Of a DNA stretch of 39,320 bases, positions 1 through 15,480 are shown one piece after another (positions within the stretch are counted from its first letter, which is position 1; each line of letters starts with the position of its first letter). The translations under genes were made by a program, and so were the position numbers. The stretch covers positions 1-39,320 of the forward strand of contig CALSCR010002725.1 in the NCBI GenBank assembly GCA_943704495.1. Reading direction: 5' to 3'. This DNA comes from Pigoraptor chileana. Taxonomy: Eukaryota; Opisthokonta; Filasterea. The notes under the pieces were generated by a model. That model did not search any database, was not told where the DNA came from, and worked only from the letters and a program-made list of their open reading frames with translations.

Positions 1-48
1 CCCCCCCCCCCCCCCCCCCACCACACACACACACACCACACACACAGG
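1..48. repeat. poly-C run followed by CA-rich simple sequence at the window edge
   Basis: Nineteen C residues open the window and are followed by a CA-rich stretch. The run mirrors the 16-G run at the other end. This is typical of a contig that stops at a homopolymer, and coding reading into it is unreliable. Confidence 0.9.
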
Positions 49-2043
49 TTGCACAACCAGAGACCTACTTTCTTTCATGCTCGCGTTAAGCACGGCGCTC
101 ATTTCCTCATCACCGACGCCTGGCGAACACTCAATAATGTCGCCCAAACTGTGTGCGCCGGTGCTTCCCATTGCAGGGTCCGGCGTCTGCGAGAAAGTCA
201 GCGTCAAGTGCGGCCGGATGCCGGCACGTGATTTCTTCTCGTGCAGATGGTCGTCGACCATCTCCGTGCCGCTCATGGCAACGGCCAGTTCGCCAACAGA
301 GTCCCCTTCAAGTCCGTCGCCTTCCAGCTCAACGACATTGGGCGGCACAATTTCAATGTCATCTGCGCCCCTTTCATCGGGTCCCGTGACATTGTAAAAC
401 GAAAGGGTATCGACCGACCCAAAGTCGCCCGCCTCCGACACGCCGTCGTCAAGCACTGCCCACATGCTGTTGTGCAGTTGCGGTGCCAATGGTCCTTCCG
501 TCGACTTCAGCTGCGGCTGCAATGATTGCAAAGGTTTCTCCACATGATGAAACAGATCGAAAGGACGGCTCGTCGTCTTGGAAACTGGCTCACATCCACC
601 CGGATGTGTGTCCGCGGGCACTGCGGCGGATGCATCCGGGGGGGCTCCCTCCCCGTGCGTGCTGTCCACCACTGAGACTGTGGTCCGAAACTCACGAACG
701 CTCTCAATCCGCTCTTGTGCGTCTATTCCAGCCTTCACCTCGCCCTTCTTCTTGCGCACGGCAAGCTCCGACCGATACGTTGCGAGGAGCGCGAATGAAA
801 AAGAGACGAGAAGTGTGCAATAAAGGGAGAGGTACACCCACTGTGTCCCGGAATGTGTCGATAGGCCACACACACAGAGCACCACGAGAACAAACCGAAA
901 CTGCGCAAAGACAAAGGTGATTGGCGACAGCTTTCTCAGCATTCGTTGCAGTGCCATCGCCAATCGCTTTCGAATTACAGTCGATGCGTACAGACGTGAC
1001 GCCTCCAGCTCGTGCAGGGACGAACACGACGCACCGACGCCGCGCCCTGGTTGGAAGCCGAGATTGCTCGAGCTATTCTGCCTACTTGTAGCGCGGCTGT
1101 TTCCACCCCACACATGGTCGACGCCGACGCCGCCACCACCACCGTCAGGCGTCGCATGTGCAGTCTGCCTTCCCTTGCCAGACAAATCTGCGAGTCTTCG
1201 CGAGACAATGATTGACGAGTGATAGGCGGTCAGAAAGTATTCGGACCCGAAGGCAGATGCATATCCACCCAATAGAAGAGAGCACGCCGTCAGAAACGAG
1301 AGGGCCTCGGAGTTGATCGGGCACATGTATCCGAAAGAACGAAAATAAGAGATAAGATCCAGGCCCTCTCTCTCAGCCAGCGAGTGCGCTACGGCGGGGA
1401 AACCAATGCCAACGCACACGAGTGGAAACGCCATGCTGAAGATAAAGCTCCGCCGCCTGAGATGAGCAATGCGGCGGGCGAGAGTCGAACTGTTCCCCGA
1501 AAACACAAGCAATTGATGGAGATGCACTGTAGGACGCCGAAAGAAGAACACTGCGTAACTCAGCGCGCCGTCGGCAAAGCACACCATCCCGACAAGGAAC
1601 ATCACAACCACATTGGCGTCGCGGTCCTTCCACCCGCGGTAGGCAAAATTACTCATGGATGCAAGCACGCCAAACGCTGTCATTAGCATCATGGACACAC
1701 GGAAGATCTTGTGTAGGATGGACAGCGCAGAAAACAGGCCGTTGCGTGGGCTATGCGACAGAGCTTCTGTGACCTCCCCCGCATCGCGCATGAAGACAGA
1801 CTCTTTTGCACGCTCACGCGCTCCCCTTGTGCGCGTCGATGGAAACGGTAGAAACAGTCGCTCCATGCCCATCAAAAGCAATCCCTTCACAATGGGAAGA
1901 TGATACATAGGCCCCAATTCCATACGGAGACGCCCGACGACAGTGTTACGGTCCCGTCGAAGCAGCGACCCGTCGCACGCATCTCCTTTCCCACTCGACA
2001 TCTCATCGACGACAGTGGCAACACTGTTTCGCGGAGGCGCCAT
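1..2043 (-). CDS. multi-pass membrane protein, family unknown (3' end off the window)
   Basis: The minus strand is open for 681 codons from the ATG at 2043 to the window edge with no stop. An in-frame TGA lies 16 codons upstream of that ATG, which supports the start. I see about six hydrophobic segments, near residues 105-130, 143-167, 203-225, 252-285, 375-396 and 402-422. A Gly/Ser-rich hydrophilic loop of about 90 residues separates the fourth and fifth. The N-terminus is polar and basic (RDRNTVVGRLRME near residue 30). After the last segment comes KKKGE and then a long acidic, Ser/Pro-rich tail of at least 250 residues. No intron is needed, although the last stretch (below about position 66, AG then gtctct on the minus strand) could hold a splice donor. 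I do not recognise the family. The long loop between segments 4 and 5 loosely recalls gustatory-receptor-like proteins, but I see no diagnostic motif. Confidence 0.7.
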   Translation of the reverse strand, partial: MAPPRNSVATVVDEMSSGKGDACDGSLLRRDRNTVVGRLRMELGPMYHLPIVKGLLLMGMERLFLPFPSTRTRGARERAKESVFMRDAGEVTEALSHSPRNGLFSALSILHKIFRVSMMLMTAFGVLASMSNFAYRGWKDRDANVVVMFLVGMVCFADGALSYAVFFFRRPTVHLHQLLVFSGNSSTLARRIAHLRRRSFIFSMAFPLVCVGIGFPAVAHSLAEREGLDLISYFRSFGYMCPINSEALSFLTACSLLLGGYASAFGSEYFLTAYHSSIIVSRRLADLSGKGRQTAHATPDGGGGGVGVDHVWGGNSRATSRQNSSSNLGFQPGRGVGASCSSLHELEASRLYASTVIRKRLAMALQRMLRKLSPITFVFAQFRFVLVVLCVCGLSTHSGTQWVYLSLYCTLLVSFSFALLATYRSELAVRKKKGEVKAGIDAQERIESVREFRTTVSVVDSTHGEGAPPDASAAVPADTHPGGCEPVSKTTSRPFDLFHHVEKPLQSLQPQLKSTEGPLAPQLHNSMWAVLDDGVSEAGDFGSVDTLSFYNVTGPDERGADDIEIVPPNVVELEGDGLEGDSVGELAVAMSGTEMVDDHLHEKKSRAGIRPHLTLTFSQTPDPAMGSTGAHSLGDIIECSPGVGDEEMSAVLNASMKESRSLVVQPVCVVCVCVVGGGGGG

Positions 2044-3563
2044 TTTAAGCAGTTGTTTGCGCCCGATCGCCGTCGGGTGCTTGGGTCAAACGCTATCCAT
2101 GCTACACACGCAACAAACGGATGGGCAATACTCCGAACGTATGGTTCGCTGATTGATTGCCAAATACGAATAAAATATGCATTGCGCGGAAGTGCGCGTT
2201 GTTGCTTCGTCTTGATGTATATCAAATAAGGTAAATGCTTTGGACCAAAGCATACTTCATCCTTTCATCATCCCTCTCTCCATCCCTCCAATATTATATA
2301 TTTTTCCAGTGTTTATGCTAGTAGTGTGTCATAATACCTCAGTACCCCTGATAATACTGAATGGCCGGAACAAAGCGTTGAGTGTTCGATTCCATTTTTC
2401 ACGTGATGAATACAAATCACAACCGGGGATGATTGATTGGCTATGGGTTGCCATTGGGTCCAATAAAAAAACACGGCTTCCTTTTTTTTGTATGGGCTTC
2501 AGTATGGATACCACGACTCTACTAAAGCGGATTCTACTAAATTGCGGTTTTTCGCGAAACGGGCGATGCTGATTGGCCCGCGCTCACCTGGGCCTGGAGT
2601 GCTCCCCACCAATCACAGTGCGGCGGGGTGACACTCCCGTCGCTATGGAGGGCGGTCCCGTCACCACGGATGAACGTCATTCCGACGCATTGACTGAGAG
2701 TTCAATTTCGCATGATCAGTATCAGTGTTAATGTTATTTTATGTTATATTTTAGATGGCACTGAGCTCCCGTCGGCGACTGTGCCGCAGCTGGCGATCCC
2801 TTGCGTCACATAGTCAGTGCCGGAGTGGATGCCATATGCCGGGATCAGAGTCACTATTCTGACCGACGAGGCACGCGTCAGTGAGGGCGCCGCAGTGTGA
2901 CTCGGGGCGCATTGCAGTATTATTACTATAGAGACACTGGCCGGCTGCAAACAGAAGGCCACATTGCTCGCATTGCTGGACACTCTGGGCGAGGGGACGA
3001 TGTCACACCCTGACCGCTGGCACTCGGCTGACTGCTGGCTGACGCCGAGCAGCAGAGCCTATAAACCTAGCATGCAAATGCACAGATAATGCACCGACCA
3101 GCATTGGACCTCTTTGGTGCAAAGTAATATGTCGTCTGAGTGGAGTTGCCGAATAAAATTGTGTTCGTTTTTAGCTGATGCCGGGGTTGCCGGAGACTGG
3201 CACGTGTGGTCACGTGACTACACTTGATCACGTGGTATCTCCACAGATGTACATCCGGGGGTGCGTTACCATAGCGGCGCCTCTCACGGACGGTAGTCGG
3301 CGTCAGTCCATTCGTAAACTGATGTCGCGGCAACCTCGCGTTCCATTGGCAAGATATGCTAAAATGCAGTGACCTCTCCTACTGCAGACAGTAGAACATA
3401 TTCGTTGTCACAGGACTGCAGAAACCTGTTTATTTGCACTTGTCATGCGTGATTAAAACTCCTTGCGATCAGGAACGGGCGCCGTTGGCGAAGCTGTGTC
3501 TCACCGCCCTCTGTTTACACACACAGGCGTAACACATATGCTACGTTCGCACCCGTGACAATA
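2044..3563. other. divergent intergenic region, 1.5 kb, no gene seen
   Basis: This spacer lies between the starts of the membrane protein gene (minus) and the axonemal gene (plus). The part from 2230 to 2560 is AT-rich; 2580-3060 is more GC-rich. Open frames here (for example 2240-2572 plus) have no recognisable similarity and ordinary random composition. A TATAAA-like core lies at about 3060-3065 (gcctataaacc), about 500 bases before the plus-strand start, and an E-box cluster is at 3201-3234. I see no RNA gene. Confidence 0.6.
3201..3234. promoter_or_regulatory. cluster of three CACGTG E-boxes, one a full GTCACGTGAC palindrome
   Basis: CACGTG occurs at 3201-3206, 3211-3216 and 3229-3234, and the middle copy is part of the palindrome GTCACGTGAC (3209-3218). 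In animals this 10-mer is the CLEAR element bound by TFEB/MITF-type bHLH-Zip factors, and CACGTG is a general bHLH site. It sits about 350 bases upstream of the axonemal gene in a divergent promoter. The motif match is direct; its use here is inference. Confidence 0.4.
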
Positions 3564-6500
3564 ATGGCGAGCACAATGAAGCGTGGTCCCGAAGTGGAGC
3601 TTGTTCTTCCGGCCATTCTTCCGTCGCAAGGACTCGTATCAGGCGCAACCCCCTCCTCGCCCGGAGGCACTGCGCTCTCCATCCCGCATCCTCGCGGCCG
3701 CGGTCACCATGGGGCGCAGACGACACAAAACGCACTTCCCAACGACTGCATTCCAGCTGACATTCTGCGCTGTCTTGTACCCCGACCGCCGGGGCTGGAG
3801 TTGAACACAAACGGCTCAGTGCGCGGCCTCAAAAGCGGCAAGGCAGGAAAAACAATCCTTGCGAAACTGCCCGTTCCCCTGGAGTCGCGTCTTCAACATG
3901 CAGCACCTCCAAACCCTGCACCCCCTGCGGATGACGCCCGAGCTACATCGCCAAGCAAATCGCATGGACCGCCCGCAAATGTGTGGCACCATCCCGAGCG
4001 ACGAAAGAAATTCAAACACTTGTACGAGCAGGCGCCATGCGTGTGTGGCGCGGGTTCCGACATTTCATTTCTGTATGATGCGACCAATGTAGGGAATGCA
4101 ACTGCGACGAGTGAGCTCCCGACGGATGCCGTTCTTCCTGAGGAGTACAGCATTGCTGTGCACGAGGGAGCGCGGCAGTTGGAATTCAAAGATGACTTGT
4201 ACACGACCGTACTGGATGACCACCCCCATCACCACACTGCCTTTCCTTCGATGAAACCTGCCAGCAGGCACGACGCCATCAAATTGAAGGAAGCGCTCGG
4301 CGCGCTTCTGCGGAAAGTTGGAATCAGCGATACGCCGCGGTCCTTAGATAATCTGGAGGATGCGGCGGCTGCACACACGGGGACGCAGCAGATTGACGAG
4401 GCGAGCACAACGCACATTCATTCGCTACTTGACCTCGCGCGCCGGGAGCAGGACGTGTACAATCTCGTGTTTGCAGAGCTCGTGCGGCAGGTTACGGTGG
4501 GGTGCGTCGAGCGCGGTGAAGTATTGGCAGACTTGCGCAAGGGCTACAACGCACTGCTGAACCGGATGCCCCGCCACGTGATAGGCCTGCACGCCGAGCT
4601 TGTCGCCAGCCGCGCCCTCACGCGACGCCTCACTGACGAACTGATGCGCTTCAGAACGTCCATGGCCGACCTCACAAAGGAGCTTGCGCAGGTGCGACGG
4701 CACGATGCCGAGGTGGGCGAGCAGGCCAGGAAGGCGCAGGCGAAGCTGACGGCCGCGATTGCGGACTCTGAGCGGAATGCGAGTATTGTGGCCGAATACC
4801 ACGCCCTGTACGACATGCAGCGGCAGCGCCTCGAGGCAACAATCGACAAGATCACAACGGAGAAACAGTCGTGGTCCAATGCAGCACACTCGCTGGCGTC
4901 TAAGGTTTCGAGCGAGCGCGGACTCGGCGATTTTATGCACCTGCAACAGTGCGAGAAGAGCTGGTCGCAGCTAGCGCGACACTTTGCGGTGGTTCTTGGC
5001 GATGTTAACACCAAGCAGATGCAGGGTCTGCGCGGACAGATCGACGGGTGGCGTGCGGAGGTCATGGCATTCTCCGCCAGGCTCACGGGCGACGACGAGA
5101 GCGCGCTTGCGAAGATTGTTGCTGTGCATAATCAAATCCGTAGCTGGGTATCCCACCTTGAAGACGGCATGATCAGCGGCGAGCCCATTGGCCTCAACGT
5201 GTCGAGTGTGGAGCGGCTGAGCGAGGACATCAAGTACTGGGAGGAGGTGTTTGGCTTTTATGTCGAGCGATTCAGCGGTGACTCGCTCCTGTCGAACCAG
5301 GAGGAAATATCGCGCTTCAACAAAATGGTCGACGGGTGGACGTCGACTGCAAGCCGCATTTTCGGTCGACAGAACAACGAGTCGCTGCGGGAGGACCTCA
5401 TTTCCCTCAGTAACGAGGTTGACGAATCAATGGCTAAGATCGCGGGTCGCGTGACGGGCGAGACGAGCGCCGCAAAGGCGCTGGTCAACCTGCTGAACCC
5501 GATGGAGACGTGGTGCGTTGTCGCGCTTTGGTGTGCTGTGTTGTGCTTTGTTTTGCTTTGTTTTTTGTTGTTTGTGCTGTTTGTGTTGTGGATGTTATCG
5601 TGGCGGCTAGTTCCATGTCGGCGCAGGGTGGTGGGGGTAGTCTGGGCAGGGATACCGCTCTGTTTTTTGAATCAATGTCATTTTTTTGTTACTCATTTTC
5701 CTCTACCACTCCCATTCGTTGTGTCTCGTTAATCGCTCTCAGGGCAAACCGCCTGTCGACGCTCGTGTACGGCGAGCAGTCGCTGTCTGTGACAGACCGC
5801 GTGAAGCTCCACACTTTTCTTGCGGACTGGGCGGGCCAAGTGGCGCAGGTGATTGATCGTCTCCAGAGCGGCAACATTGCAATCAAGTCGGACTTTCGCA
5901 GGCTTCTCGATGCTGTTGAGGGCTGGCTTGAAAACACAATGGGCAAGATTGATTCTGAGGATGAGCTGTTTGTGGAGCAAGTCTCTGGGCTGCACGTGGG
6001 CATGATTTCGTGGATGGTCGACTTGCTTATGCTGGCCACTGGCTGCGGCGAAAAAGGGTCCCACGAAATGTCTACCGTGTACCAATATCTGTGCCAGCAG
6101 CTCGATTCGTTCACAAAGCGACTTGCCGGTGGGTGTGCGGGGATCGAGTCGCCGCTTGCGGAGGGCGCCGACGCACGTGACGCCGTGGCAGACGACGACC
6201 GCGTGGCGCAGGACCTACTTATCCTACGGTCGGAATGCGACGACTGGATCAAGATGGCCGGTGCGCTGATGAACGACGAGCTGTCGGCGACGGGTCCCAA
6301 GCGGCAGGACAGCATTGGCGCACACATCAGCTCGATTGCACGCGTGGCGGGCTCGCGAAAGGGATCGATGGCAGTGCCACGGTCGTCGTCGGTCGTGTCG
6401 AATGACCCTGCGATGAAGACGATGGACGACGCGCTTGCGCAAGCGACGGGCCAAATCGACAACATTAGCGAGGGCTTTGAGTCTGATTTGTGCGAGCACG

Positions 6501-9315
6501 GGGCGCTCATTGCCGCGCTGCGGTCGGAGGTGCAGGGTCTCAGCGACAAGCTGCGCGCAGCGGAGGAGCGTTCCCGCATGTCTGAGGACCGTGCCACCCG
6601 CCTGACGGCTGAGCTCGAGAGTGCGATTCGCGATGGCGATAGGGAGGAGGGCCCGCCGCTGTTTGGACGCACGGCAGGCACTGGCGCCAGCGGCGATTCA
6701 CTCGAGGATGTGCGCGGACAGGGCGGGAAGGAGGCCGACGAGCAGATGGTCGCGCGGCTTGTCGTGCTGGAGGAGCGTCTGCGGACGGTGGAGGGGCGAC
6801 CGACCAAGCCGATTCCCGCCGCCAAGGTGTCGATCGACCGCCGCAGCCAAATGCTCGAGGACCGCATCAAGGCCCTTTCTGCACAGCCGTTCATCACCGA
6901 CGACATGCTCACACTGCAAAACACTCTCAACACATCGTCGCGGCTGTGGGGGTTCGTGCGGCATGCATTCCGTCCCAATCGCAGTGGGCGGCCCATCGAG
7001 ACTGTTGTTCTTGAGATTAGAGAACTCTACGATGCCAAACTGCGCTCTGACGCACTGGACGACGCCGACAACTACGAGCGCGAGCCGTTCCCCGAGTTTA
7101 TCCGCGCGCACTTTCAGGCGCGGTATGGCGCGGGGCGCATGGCAGACCAGCGCATCATTGACCTTGTGACGGCATCGCAGCGCTTCCGTGCGGACTGCCC
7201 CGAAATTGATCTCTTTGCGCGGTTTGCGGAGGAATCGTTCCCGCTGGACCGCCTGTCGCTCGTGCTGTTTGCGCGCGCGTGCGCACACCGCCTGGCAGAG
7301 GGAACCAAGGTGCCCCGCGAGTCGCTCTCGTCACTGCCGGAGTTTGTCGACCTTGCGCGTGCGGAAGCCGTCGCCCGAAAGTGCTTTGCTGCCCTGTCAC
7401 GTGAGGTCAGCGAGCAGCTGCTGCACGCCCTCTATGCCCGGTCGGTGCCCATGAGCGACCTGGCGCACCTGCCTCACGTGACCGAAAAGAGCCCCGAGGC
7501 CGTGGATCCCGTAGTGGGGGCGCTGCCAAAGCACCGCCGGCTGTCTCTGACCGACCTTCATCTTCTGCTTTTGGAAGAGTACGAGACGGCGCAGCGCGAG
7601 TACACTGGCACTGTCGTCGCACTCACTAGCGCAGCCGACCACGACGCCGACGGCAGACTCACTCGCCGAGAATTCGCCCATGTGATGCTGTACCTGCAGC
7701 CCCGGATGTCGACCCGATCGATGCTGCGGCTGTACCGGTCTCAGGCTGCGGCGGGTGGCGACCCAACGATAGAGGTTGCGCGCGTGCAGTCGATTGCCAT
7801 GGCGCTTCACAACGAAGGTCTTCAGTTTGCTCTACGATTACTGCCACCCCTCCTAAACGCACCCGACCACGATGTGAGTGACTTGACTGGGGAATACATT
7901 TCTCTCGTGCCCTCTTTGTTGTCTATGTACGCCATGCTGCTTTTTGTTTGCGGTGCGAGTCGTGTTGTGTGTGTCTGAATGTTCTTTGATGTTTGTGCAG
8001 TGTGTGTGTGTGTGACTGTGAGTATGTGCTTTGGGTCACACGTGCTGATTCCACATTGTTGCTTCTGCCTCCTTCACCCACACACTTCAGCTCGAGGCAA
8101 TGAGACAGTCGGTTCGTCAACGGTGGGAGCGCATGCATGACAAGGTGTCCCTGCTCAGCGCAAAGCTGTCGGCGAGTCCACTCCACGGCGACCGCGCCGT
8201 GTCGTCGCTCATCAAGCGCGACGCCGACTTACTCGATACGGTGAGATTCGGGCTTTTGCTTCCGTTGACTTTGCACACTTTGTTGTTGTCACAGCATATG
8301 TGTCCAATTGAGAAGTGTCTGCATTCTTTGCGGCTGTGCTCCATTCCACGCTCACCATGAATACTGCTCACATCACACACACATACAAAACGCACGCACG
8401 CACACGCATACATGCACATACGATCACCCACAACAACAACACAACCCGACTCACGCTGCCCATCGCGCAGGATCTGATGAGTGGGGATCCACGCATCGCC
8501 TATGTGAGGTATCGCGACATTCTGGGGCACATTATGAGGCACCGCAATGCAATGGTCTGCTGGGAGGTCGTTGCCGGTAACGAGGCTTCGTCGGCTGCAA
8601 TTGGCCACAGCGCCGTTGAGGACGAGTGCAACGCCCTGGAACCCATTGTCGAATCGCACACAACATCGTATGCGCCGCCACGCGAGGATGACGCCGATCC
8701 CCAGGTGGACGAGGCGGAGCTGGACGAGGCCGACGGGGAGCTGCTGGTGGGTGTGGGGTGGCCGTTGTGCCTGGCTGTTGTCTGATCGCATGCAGTTTAG
8801 CCGTGCGTGGCTCCATGTGCATCATAATATGCCCTCCCTTCGCTCACTCACTCACCCGCTCACCCGTTCCCTCTGTCTTTGCATCTCCCACCGCGTGCTA
8901 TCGCACCGGCATGCAGGATCCCGTGGTTGTCGATGCGCTCAGTCCGCAGGGAGTATCTCTCGGTGTGCTCAACGACCTCCTCCACGAGATTGGGCTCATC
9001 AAGCCAGGTCGGTGACTCCCACTCTCATGTACTCCCGCCATTGTCCCATCTGCCACACAGCTCGCGTGACGACTCTCGTCTGCTGCCGTGCACCAAAGCC
9101 ATCTCAATGTGCCACTGTTCTTACACTTTCCGTTTTGTGCAATTTTGCCACGTGTTGCGTGTGGTTGTGTGCGCGCAGACGACAGTGTCGGACCCCCCGT
9201 CGCCCCCCTCACTGTGCCGGCCATTGAAGAGCACGACGACACCACGACTGTCGATGACTTTGCGTCTTCCACAGACGACCAGCACATGGCAGACAACTAT
9301 GCGTCTGCGCTTTAA
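3564..9315 (+). CDS. AXDND1: AXDND1-like axonemal protein with C-terminal EF-hand
   Basis: Exons 3564-5512, 5743-7873, 8091-8240, 8471-8746, 8917-9007 and 9179-9315 join in phase to about 1577 residues. The start is the ATG at 3564 (aataATGGCG); the frame is open a little further up but has no earlier ATG. Residues about 285-415 match the axonemal dynein light chain (p28/DNALI1) domain, for example FAELVRQVTVGCVERG followed by a long helical stretch. This is the domain that defines AXDND1. The rest is mostly helical and coiled coil with low-complexity linkers. Near residue 1281 is a textbook EF-hand loop, DHDADGRLTRRE, with D, D, D, G, L and E at loop positions 1, 3, 5, 6, 8 and 12, so calcium binding is likely. 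The protein is about half again as long as human AXDND1 (about 1010 residues). The likely place of action is the ciliary axoneme or its assembly. The family call is good; the C-terminal third is not clearly family-typical. Confidence 0.75.
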
Positions 9316-9663
9316 TGCCTTCATGGCCGCGCGACGTGTGTCCGGACGTAATGTGCAGACGGCATGTCGTCGTGTGCGCGTCATTTCATTTCTGAAACGA
9401 TTTGTTTTTGTTGTTGAATATATGTTTGGAGATCCACTATATCTTTAAAAGCCTCCCGAATGTTTTTGTTTAGACTATGATAACAATTCACCACAGGATC
9501 CGACAAAAGCAACACGCCATCATTTGCAAATTGTCTCCCTGGACCAACGTGGCTACTCCATCAGAGCGGCGTTGTCGCATAGCTGTTTTTAATGCAAGAC
9601 ACCAGTCGGGCTTCAGCCCATCGTCTCCGTCCAGCATAGAAGCACACACACACAGAGGCACAT
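9316..9663. other. convergent 3' spacer, nothing further seen
   Basis: This 348-base gap separates the stop of the axonemal gene (plus) from the stop of NUP58 (minus). It contains AT-rich stretches that could carry the two 3' ends, but I see no gene or clear repeat. Confidence 0.5.
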
Positions 9664-13716
<4,053 letters not shown>

Positions 13717-14106
13717 TGGAACCGTGCCCGTCACTGGGCGGCTCGGTCAGCAGAGGCGCGCAAAAACGCAAAAAAAGCAAGAAACTGGGCCGATTGCTGA
13801 TGTTATATTTCCTGCAGAGTTTCGCTGTGTCTTGCTTTTGTGAGTTTGGAGCAGTAGATGGAGATGGAGATGGAGATGGATGTGTGTGCTGTTGCGTGCA
13901 TTGAGGCGCCATTTGAGACAGTCTATTATTGGCACTCCTTGCGATGCCAAATTCAGCCCATTCGCCCGAAAAGGGAGCCCATTCCCGGAAGATTGACATA
14001 ATGACATCTCAATTTCCCCTGTGTTCTGACACTTTTTTGGCGAGTTTTCAAATCAAATTTGTCGAGGGAGTTCGATCGATTCTGGTCAGCTGACTCGATT
14101 GCGTGC

Positions 14107-14148
<42 letters not shown>

Positions 14149-14353
14149 CACATTCAACACAACAACGCATCTTCCACCTGGCACGCATATAACTATTGAC
14201 CCTATCTGGGAAACAACCCATGCACTTGCACAAACAACAGCTCGGTTTCATTTTGCGTGTAATCTGGCCTGCAATTGCACTGGCGTGTGAGGCAGTCTTG
14301 GATTGAGCACAACTTGAGGTGATCTCCCCCCGTTTCCCCTCGCGTAACCGACA
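13717..14353. other. divergent promoter region of NUP58 and SURF4
   Basis: The 637-base gap separates the two starts. It contains a (CA)n run at about 14110-14147 and a short hexanucleotide repeat (GGAGAT) at about 13859-13879. The minus-strand frame between about 13750 and 13920 is open but in another frame from NUP58 and is probably 5' leader. I see no other gene. Confidence 0.5.
14110..14147. repeat. (CA)n microsatellite
   Basis: About 19 uninterrupted CA units lie in the spacer about 200 bases upstream of the SURF4 start. Confidence 0.97.
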
Positions 14354-15480
14354 ATGGCGTCGCTGAACAATGCCGAAGTGGTCGCCGACGACTTCATCCG
14401 AGGGTCAAGGAAGTATCTGCCGACGCTAGGCCGGCTACTTCTTGTGGCGACGTTCATTGAGGACGGCCTGCGGATGTGGTTTCAGTGGAACGACCAGGCG
14501 GGGTATTTCAGGCGGCAGTGGGGCGCAGGCACCGTCCTTGTGACCCTCTTCCTCACTTACAACATGATTGCGCAAATCGGTGCCAGCGCAATGGTTGTTG
14601 CGCGCAAGCACGTCGAGGTCGCCGTTGGTATTCTCTTTTCTGTGGTCGTCCTGCAGGTGTGTGCTTATGTCGCTGTGCCTCTGTGTTTTCTGTGTGTGTG
14701 AGCCGCTCATATTCTGCCCTTGACTTGTCCGTTTTGGTTGCGTGCTGTTTTCTATATTGTGACTTACATTGTCGAAAATATCCGCGCATCTGCAGGCCAT
14801 CGCATACAGTGTTCTCTGGAATTTCAACTACTTTCTTCGGTAAGTTTTGAGGCGATTCTGCACACCATTGCGGCCGCCCCCTTTTGGCCCACTCACCTCC
14901 TTTCCATCCATACTCCTCTGGCCCTTCATTTGTCTTGCCCATATCCCCCCAAACACGCACACACACACACCTCTGGGGCAAGGTGACTCATATGTCTCGC
15001 AACATCTCTAAATTGAGCAGAAACCTTGCCTTGACGGGGGGGCTCATCCTGCTCCTCGCGGAGGTGCGCGGTCCCGGTCGCATCGTATTTGCCGGTGTTC
15101 CCGTTGCGGAGACGCAGCAGGAACGTCAGAAGAACGTGCTTGTGCTTCTCGGTCGCGTGCTCTGCCTGCTCATGTTCTTCACCCTCATCCACGGCGAAAT
15201 GTCGCCCCTCCGCGTTGTCTTCTCGGTGATTGGATCCGCCCTCATTGTCCTCGTGTTCATCGGCTACAAGACAAAGCTGTCGGCACTCTCGCTCGTCGTC
15301 TTCCTTGCAACGCTGAACATGTTCCTAAACTCATGGTGGATGATGCCTCTGTGGAACCCGCAAAGGGACTTTGCCAAGTACGACTTTTTCCAGACGCTTT
15401 CCGTCGTCGGTGGTCTTCTGCTGCTTGTCTACCTCGGACCTGGCGGCATGAGCGTAGACGAACGCAAGAAGCGCTTTTAA
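14354..15480 (+). CDS. SURF4: SURF4/Erv29-type ER cargo receptor
   Basis: Three exons (14354-14656, 14796-14839, 15021-15480) join in phase to 268 residues, the usual length for the family (human 269). The match runs end to end: YLPTLGRLLLVATFIEDGLR, MWFQWNDQAGYF, then RNLALTGGLILLLAE, the FAGVP loop, KYDFFQTLSVVGGLLL and LGPGGMSVDERKKRF. Several membrane-spanning segments are visible. The last four residues, KKRF, fit the dilysine KKXX signal that returns proteins from Golgi to ER. The protein is known to pack soluble secretory cargo into COPII vesicles. The second exon is only 44 bases. The ATG is in a good context (gacaATGGCG) and begins the family-typical N-terminus. Divergent from NUP58. 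Confidence 0.97.

Noticed and set aside
2240-2572. 110-codon open frame on the plus strand in the left spacer
   Set aside because: It is AT-rich, has low-complexity hydrophobic content and no similarity, and is probably chance.
5689-6996. 435-codon open frame on the minus strand
   Set aside because: It is antisense to the second exon of the axonemal gene, Ser/Arg-rich with no domain, while the sense frame is coiled coil and spliced in phase.
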